Shown here in pieces: positions 53,174-58,228 of a stretch of 58,228 bases of DNA; positions within the stretch are counted from its first letter, which is position 1; every line of letters begins with the position of its first letter. Under the pieces are notes generated by a model. It was given only the letters and a program-made list of their open reading frames with translations. It made no database searches and was not told where the DNA came from. A program made the translations under genes and the position numbers. The stretch comes from an uncultured Pelagibacteraceae bacterium (GTDB lineage: Bacteria; Pseudomonadota; Alphaproteobacteria; Pelagibacterales; Pelagibacteraceae), in assembly GCA_905620505.1 (NCBI GenBank), contig CAJQTN010000008.1, forward strand, positions 1 to 58,228, written 5' to 3'.

Positions 53174-54904
53174 TTAATCTTCTTCTTTTTTATTTTTCTT
53201 CGGTGTTTTACCCAAAGCTTTTTGAAAGATTCCTGCAAGTGTTGCTCCTGATTTAGCAGCGTTTACACCAAATTTTGCCACCAAACCTTTTTCTTCGTAA
53301 ATTTGAGCCGCTTTTACACTTAAAGTAACTTCTCTTTTGTCTAAATCTAACTCTGTGATCATGGCATCTAAAGCATTACCCGAAACAAAAATTTCTGGTC
53401 TAGCATCACTTGACTCTTTCGCTAATTGATTTTTCTTAATCATAACAATAATGTGTTTATCAGCATCTATCGATACTTTCACGCCTGTTTTTAACACTTC
53501 ATGCACTCTTGTTGTAATAATCGATCCTTCTTTTTTCTTATTTTCTTTAAACCAATCGAAAGGATCTTTTTCAAGTGCTCGAACTGAAAATCTAAGTTTA
53601 TCATCTTTTAACTCTACAATTTTGACTTTTATTTTTTGTCCTTTTTTATATTTTTTAAGATCTTGATTTTCTTCTTGGTAAGAAAGTTCTCGGTAATGTA
53701 GCATACCTGTTAAGCCACTATCTAAATCAGCAAAGATAGCTTTATCTGTAATATTGTTAATAGTTACCTCAACCATTGATCCAACTTTACTTTCAATTTC
53801 TTTCCATGGGTTTGGTAAAATCTCTCTGTAGGATAAAGAAATTCGCTTAGCACCGCTGTCAATAGTCACTATTTTTACCTTAACTTCTTGAGATGCTGCT
53901 AAAATTTTGGCAGGTTGAACGTTTTTATTTGTCCAAGATAACTCCGAACTATGAATTAGTCCTTCAATACCATCTTCGAGTCGCACGAACGCTCCGTAGT
54001 CCATTAATTTAGTAACAGTGCCTGTGTAGATAGAACCAATTTTATATTTCTTTTCTAAGCTGTCATATGGATCTTTGGTCAAAGCTTTAACAGATGCAGA
54101 GACACGGTTGGTTTCTTTATCTATTTTAGTAATCTTTACTTTCATAGATTGACCAATTGTTACCAGGTCAGAAGGTTTCTTTACTCTACCGTGTGATAAA
54201 TCTGAAACGTGTAATAACGCATCTATGCCGTTAATGTCTAAGAAAATTCCCCAATCCGTAGTTGCTTTCACTTTTGCATCTTCAATGATATCGCCTTCAT
54301 TTAAATTTTTCAAAGCTTCTTTTGCGTCACTATCTTTACTCTTTTCTAAAACTGCTCTTCTACTTGTGCAAACATTGCCTCTAATCTTATCAATACGTGT
54401 AGCGATAACTTTTAGAGGTACGTTCATTAAGTGGTCAAATCTTTTAAGAGGTTTTACATCAATTTGTGAAGCAGGCATAAAAGTTGGCAGGCCATCGCAT
54501 GTTGCGATAAATCCGCCTTTAACTCTACCGGTAATATAAGCTGTAATTTCCTCACCAGTTTCGAAAACTTTTTCCATTCGGTTCCAAGCGTTCATACGTC
54601 TGGCTTTTTCTCTAGAAATAACGATTTCACCTTTAAAACTTTCGATACGCTCTAGATAAACTTCAATTTTTGATCCGACCGTTAATTTTGATAACTCATC
54701 ATCGTTTTTAAACTCCTCAATAGGAATCATACCTTCCATTTTTGCTTTTACATCACAAACAATGAAATTTTTCGTGATTTCAGTTATGGTTGCTTTAATT
54801 ATTTCACCCTCTTTAAGCTTACGGTCTTTAAAATCTTCATTTAGTAGGCTTTCAAACTCTTTTTGAGAGCTAGATAGTTCCTGATGCATTGTTTCAACTG
54901 CCAT
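53174..54904 (-). CDS. rpsA: 30S ribosomal protein S1
   Basis: 576 residues with six S1 (OB-fold) repeats. The best matches are repeats 3 and 4 (TDWGIFLDINGIDALLHVSD and MDYGAFVRLEDGIEGLIHSS). Binds mRNA during initiation. The start at ATG 54904 overlaps cmk by 11 bases; a later ATG at 54889 is possible. Position between cmk and ihfB is conserved in proteobacteria. Confidence 0.97.
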   Translation of the reverse strand: MAVETMHQELSSSQKEFESLLNEDFKDRKLKEGEIIKATITEITKNFIVCDVKAKMEGMIPIEEFKNDDELSKLTVGSKIEVYLERIESFKGEIVISREKARRMNAWNRMEKVFETGEEITAYITGRVKGGFIATCDGLPTFMPASQIDVKPLKRFDHLMNVPLKVIATRIDKIRGNVCTSRRAVLEKSKDSDAKEALKNLNEGDIIEDAKVKATTDWGIFLDINGIDALLHVSDLSHGRVKKPSDLVTIGQSMKVKITKIDKETNRVSASVKALTKDPYDSLEKKYKIGSIYTGTVTKLMDYGAFVRLEDGIEGLIHSSELSWTNKNVQPAKILAASQEVKVKIVTIDSGAKRISLSYREILPNPWKEIESKVGSMVEVTINNITDKAIFADLDSGLTGMLHYRELSYQEENQDLKKYKKGQKIKVKIVELKDDKLRFSVRALEKDPFDWFKENKKKEGSIITTRVHEVLKTGVKVSIDADKHIIVMIKKNQLAKESSDARPEIFVSGNALDAMITELDLDKREVTLSVKAAQIYEEKGLVAKFGVNAAKSGATLAGIFQKALGKTPKKNKKEED

Positions 54905-55556
54905 ATTTTTCTTTAATTTTTTCTTCGATTGTTTCGGACATTTTATTTAGCATACCCTTGATATTTTTTAATTTATCAGTTTGCACAATTACCGCATTTT
55001 TTGCCTGAATCAAAGGAGAATTTTTACGTTTTTTATCTAAATTATTGCGAATACGCATAGCTTTTTTGACCTCAGTGAAGGTAATACGTTTATTCCTTTT
55101 TCTAAGTTCTTTAAATCTTCTCTTAGCTGCAATATTTAAATTGCATTTAAAAAAAAACTTTATATCTGCATGCGGTAAAATAACGGTACCAATATCTCTG
55201 CCCTCGATACAAACTTTATTATATTTATTGGCAAATTTTTTTTGATAAGTTTTTAAAATACTTCTTATTTTTTTTTTTTTAGCAATAACAGATGTGTAGG
55301 CTGAAATTTCAGGCAAATGTAAATTTTTATTATTTAATTCTTTGAGACTTAAGTTGTTAAAATGATTTTTTAAAAAAGGAATAATATTTTTAGGTTTGTA
55401 TTTGAGAAGTATATAACTAGCGTGACGATACAAAAGTCCACTAGATAAAAATTTTAAACCATATTTTTTTGAAATGAGTTTAGCTCCCGTAGTCTTACCA
55501 CTAGCAGCCCCACCATCCGCAGCAACGACTAACTTATGTTGTCTTTTTAATTTCAA
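54894..55556 (-). CDS. cmk: cytidylate kinase
   Basis: 220 residues from TTG 55556, which is preceded by a perfect GGAGG (55562-55566, minus strand) with five-base spacing; the longer ATG form (55619) adds 21 residues of non-family sequence inside aroA. P-loop DGGAASGKTT, LSSGLLYR, and the ribose/phosphate segment CIEGRDIGTVILPHADIKFFF are all present. It phosphorylates CMP and dCMP. The Shine-Dalgarno and start are embedded in the 3' end of aroA. Confidence 0.93.
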   Translation of the reverse strand: MKLKRQHKLVVAADGGAASGKTTGAKLISKKYGLKFLSSGLLYRHASYILLKYKPKNIIPFLKNHFNNLSLKELNNKNLHLPEISAYTSVIAKKKKIRSILKTYQKKFANKYNKVCIEGRDIGTVILPHADIKFFFKCNLNIAAKRRFKELRKRNKRITFTEVKKAMRIRNNLDKKRKNSPLIQAKNAVIVQTDKLKNIKGMLNKMSETIEEKIKEKYGS

Positions 55557-56898
55557 AATTTCCTCCAAGTGATTTAATAATTTGTAAAAAAGATGGAGAG
55601 GATGTTTTAACCGTTTCAAAGTTCTTGATCTCGGCTTTAATACCTGTCACTAAAGACAAAATAACAGAGCTCATGCAAATACGATGATCTCCTAAGTTTG
55701 GCACTTTTATCGTAGTATTTATTTTTATGTTTTTCTTTGAACCATATATTTTCATTTCACTTTTTGTTGACTTACATTTAACACCAATTTGATTTAATAT
55801 TTTTCTCATCTCTTCAATTCGATTACTTTCTTTATTTGCTAAATCTTCAATACCTTTAAAGATTGATGTTCCGTTAGTGAGAGCAGCAACTATAAAAAGA
55901 ATAGGGTATTCATCTGTAGCCGACACATAATAATTAGCGGTTGCTTTTATAGCTTTTAGTTTAGGACTGTGTTTTACAAAGATATCACCTATCACTTCAT
56001 GATTAATCTTTTTAATTTTTATGAATTTTATTTTAGCCCCATGTTTCTTCAAAAGATTATAAAAACCAATTCGTCTTAAATTTAAACCCACGTGTTTAAT
56101 TTTTAGCTGAGCATGCGGTGTAAGTAATGTTAGTGCGGTAAAAAAAGCTGCAGAAGAAGGATCACCAGGCACATTGATCTTTAGTGGTTTAAGATATTTT
56201 TTTCCATAAACCTTAATACAGTTTTGTCTTTTGTTATTCTTTTCAATCTTTAAAACATTAGGGCTTTGTAGCAGCATATTCTCGGTATGATTTCTGCTCT
56301 GCTTTTCTTCAATCACATTAGTTACTCCATTAGCATTAAGTCCAGCAAGTATAGCAGCGCTCTTTAATTGAGCTGACACACCAGCTTTTTTGTATTTAAT
56401 GCCTATTGGAATCTCTGAGGAAACAAGAGTTAAAGGAAATGTACTTTTATTTTTTGGTAAAAAAGTTGCTCCAAACTGGCTCAATAAATCAATTAGTTTA
56501 GTCATGTTTCTTTTGTTTAAAGAATGATCTCCTTTAATTTTAACTTGAATATCTGGATTTGTAGAGAGCAAGCCACAAACGAGTCTCGCGGTTGTGCCTG
56601 AGTTAAAGCAGTCTAAAATAGTGTTTTTTTTAGCATAAAGAGACCCTAAACCCTTGCCATAAACAAGATAATTTTTATTCTTCACTTTATCAATTTTAAC
56701 ACCCAGTTTTTTTAAAATATTTATACAGGCGTAGATGTCATCTGATTCCAAAACATTTTTTATTTCTGAAATATTATGACTTATAGCTCCAATTAAAAAA
56801 GAACGAATACTAATTGATTTGTCTGAATCTACGCTAATTGTTTTGTTGTAAGGTTTGATCGACTTAGAAACAGAGAGTAAAAAACTTTTATTTAACAT
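55534..56898 (-). CDS. aroA: 3-phosphoshikimate 1-carboxyvinyltransferase (EPSP synthase)
   Basis: 454 residues, sixth step of the shikimate pathway. Substrate residues are kept: DSDKSISIR (Lys, Ser, Arg; usual form PGDKSISHR), NSGTTAR, GDHSLNKRNM, SAQLKSA, DEYPIL (catalytic Asp), NKESNR (usual KESDR) and GDHRICM. Several flanking positions are changed, but the catalytic set seems intact. Overlaps cmk by 23 bases. Confidence 0.93.
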   Translation of the reverse strand: MLNKSFLLSVSKSIKPYNKTISVDSDKSISIRSFLIGAISHNISEIKNVLESDDIYACINILKKLGVKIDKVKNKNYLVYGKGLGSLYAKKNTILDCFNSGTTARLVCGLLSTNPDIQVKIKGDHSLNKRNMTKLIDLLSQFGATFLPKNKSTFPLTLVSSEIPIGIKYKKAGVSAQLKSAAILAGLNANGVTNVIEEKQSRNHTENMLLQSPNVLKIEKNNKRQNCIKVYGKKYLKPLKINVPGDPSSAAFFTALTLLTPHAQLKIKHVGLNLRRIGFYNLLKKHGAKIKFIKIKKINHEVIGDIFVKHSPKLKAIKATANYYVSATDEYPILFIVAALTNGTSIFKGIEDLANKESNRIEEMRKILNQIGVKCKSTKSEMKIYGSKKNIKINTTIKVPNLGDHRICMSSVILSLVTGIKAEIKNFETVKTSSPSFLQIIKSLGGNFEIKKTT

Positions 56899-56903
56899 TA
56901 CAA

Positions 56904-57662
56904 TTACGTTCTGTAACTTGATCCAAAATAGAGCTCGATTGCTTTTGAAGATTTTAAAATCTCAGATGGTGTACCTTGAGCAATAATAGACTGTTCACCA
57001 AGTACATAAGCTCGATCTACAATATCAAAAAGATTATTAACTTGGTGATCTGTTACTAAGATTGCACAACCAAAGTTTTGAAGTTTTAAAATATATCTCT
57101 GAATGTCTTGAACAACAATTGGGTCCAAAGCTGCCATTGGCTCGTCTAGCAATACAACGCTTGGTTTGTTAATTAGTAGACGTGCAAGCATTAATCTTCT
57201 CACTTCTCCACCTGATAGATTTGCTGCATGAATATTTCTTAAGTGTTGCAAATTAAATTCATCAAGCAATCTTTCGGTTAATTTTCTCTGTTTTTCTTCA
57301 CCTTTGATTGTTAATTGACAAATTCCTAAAAGATTATCGTGAACACTCATGTCAAATACACTTCTTTGTTGGCTTAAATATCCAATACCAGCTTTTGCCC
57401 TTAGATGAATAGGTTGATCTTGAATTTCCTTATTATTTAAAATTATTTTTCCTTCATCAGCATAGATTTCCCCAATGATGGTGCTGTACAAAGTTGATTT
57501 TCCAGAACCGTTGGGACCTAATAAGCCCACACATTCTCCTGGATATAGATTCATGCTAATTTTTTTTAAAATAGGTCGACCATCGTAAGATTTATTAATA
57601 TTTTTAATTTGAAAAACTGGTTTATCTTTATTAAATTTAATTATTCTAAAACCTTTTTTCAT
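56904..57662 (-). CDS. lptB: LPS export ABC transporter ATP-binding protein
   Basis: 252-residue ABC ATPase. Walker A GPNGSGKST, LSQQRSVF, signature LSGGEVRRL, Walker B LLDEPMAALD, and the switch His in VTDHQV. The LptB-typical GIGYLSQQRSVFDMSVHDN is present. It energises LPS transport to the outer membrane with LptC. Its ATG overlaps the lptC stop by one base. Confidence 0.95.
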   Translation of the reverse strand: MKKGFRIIKFNKDKPVFQIKNINKSYDGRPILKKISMNLYPGECVGLLGPNGSGKSTLYSTIIGEIYADEGKIILNNKEIQDQPIHLRAKAGIGYLSQQRSVFDMSVHDNLLGICQLTIKGEEKQRKLTERLLDEFNLQHLRNIHAANLSGGEVRRLMLARLLINKPSVVLLDEPMAALDPIVVQDIQRYILKLQNFGCAILVTDHQVNNLFDIVDRAYVLGEQSIIAQGTPSEILKSSKAIELYFGSSYRT

Positions 57663-58228
57663 TAATTTTTAAATTTTACGTTTACTTGTTTACTTCCAAA
57701 CATTGAGAAATTTAAAGTTTTGTCTGCTAAGTCGTACTCAACATTGTCTGCAATAAACTCACCTTTCTCTATACTTTCCCCATACACATTACCAGTGGCA
57801 ATTAATTTACTGTTTGTATTTGAATATGATAATAAATCAGAAAATAAACTATGGGTCATATAATCCGCTTCAACATTTCCTCTAAAGTCCATATCGAGAG
57901 TTACATTATTGTAAAGACCTTCATCGCTCACCACAGATAAAACAGTATCATCTTTTAAATAAAATTTTGCAATAACTTCTTTCATATTAATAAGCTCGGG
58001 TGTTTCAGTTTTAAAATCAGCCTGAACTGCATTTAATACATATCTATTCCCAGTTAGATCGAAACCTGAATATTCAATGTCATTGAAAGAATTGGTTTTG
58101 GGGCTGGTCTCAACTTCTATCTTAACAAAATTTTCTGTTTTCTCATTTTTACTAAGATAAGTACTGTAAAGCAGGGCAACAGCTATAAGAAAAATAGTGA
58201 GCTGTATTAGCAAAATATTTTTTTTTCG
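57662..58228 (-). CDS. lptC: LPS export system protein LptC-like, truncated at window edge
   Basis: One N-terminal hydrophobic helix (LIQLTIFLIAVALLYSTYL) followed by a periplasmic beta-jellyroll-like region (DIEYSGFDLTGNRYVLNA, LYNNVTLDMDFRGNVEADY, TGNVYGESIEKGEFIADNV), matching LptC in size and order. The frame stays open to the window end (RKKNI before the helix), so the start lies outside; the TTG at 58213 is not required. In other alphaproteobacteria lptA normally comes between lptC and lptB; here the two are directly joined. Confidence 0.82.
   Translation of the reverse strand, partial: RKKNILLIQLTIFLIAVALLYSTYLSKNEKTENFVKIEVETSPKTNSFNDIEYSGFDLTGNRYVLNAVQADFKTETPELINMKEVIAKFYLKDDTVLSVVSDEGLYNNVTLDMDFRGNVEADYMTHSLFSDLLSYSNTNSKLIATGNVYGESIEKGEFIADNVEYDLADKTLNFSMFGSKQVNVKFKN

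Overview
The window reads as a piece of a streamlined, strongly AT-rich, marine-type alphaproteobacterial chromosome. Evidence: the run lptC-lptB-aroA-cmk-rpsA-ihfB-pyrF-trpF-trpB-trpA-accD-folC in the order usual for Alphaproteobacteria, very short or overlapping gene junctions, small intergenic gaps, Lys/Ile/Asn-rich proteins, TRAP and glycine-betaine uptake genes, and no insertion sequence, prophage, CRISPR, tRNA or rRNA that I could find. A SAR11-like or HIMB59/AEGEAN-169-like lineage would fit, but this is inference; no rRNA marker is present.

Layout. 1-3944: purE (cut by the window edge), purK, an SRAP/HMCES-type peptidase with two tiny Lys-rich ORFs upstream, and a DEAD-box helicase with a tandem-repeat tail. 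4061-16509: a sugar-acid catabolic island. It holds an enolase-superfamily cycloisomerase/dehydratase, an FAH-type hydrolase, a keto-deoxy-sugar-acid dehydrogenase (SDR), a GarR-like reductase, a complete TRAP transporter (DctM, DctQ, DctP, with a terminator hairpin between P and Q), a 2-hydroxyacid dehydrogenase, an IlvD/Edd sugar-acid dehydratase, a divergent UxaA/GarD dehydratase and an EamA carrier. No aldolase or sugar-acid kinase is present, so a hydrolytic (diketo-acid) route to pyruvate plus a hydroxyacid is suggested. 16506-26433: mixed genes (crotonase, a duplicated winged-helix protein between two related small membrane proteins, class III aminotransferase, methyltransferase, YqaA, MFS, inositol-phosphatase family, RlmN). 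26476-31402: lactonase plus uronate dehydrogenase, a Gate-domain membrane protein, an SDR and a second EamA carrier, followed by a decayed duplicate fragment of that carrier. 32073-35763: a large membrane protein, a secreted histidine phosphatase, a TerB-like protein and a family 2 glycosyltransferase. 35830-39459: katG with divergent oxyR and a cysteine-peptidase-like gene. 39630-42334: ProX and ProW (no ATPase) facing a homocysteine methyltransferase. 42586-47437: aldose dehydrogenase, alpha/beta hydrolase, RmuC, exonuclease I, thioredoxin. 47434-58228: the twelve-gene minus-strand housekeeping operon.

How the genes fit together. Uronate dehydrogenase and the SMP-30 lactonase (26476-28161) make aldaric acids or their lactones, and the galactarolactone-cycloisomerase-like enzyme at 4061 could use them. 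The TRAP system and the 4-14 kb island would import and degrade free sugar acids. Betaine taken up through ProXW could feed the adjacent methyltransferase. KatG under OxyR supplies peroxide defence.

The most unusual items are active-site substitutions in TrpB, weakened motifs in TrpF and FolC, a shortened AccD zinc knuckle, the absence of lptA between lptC and lptB, a possible leaderless promoter geometry, and several small membrane-protein genes of about 25-70 residues.
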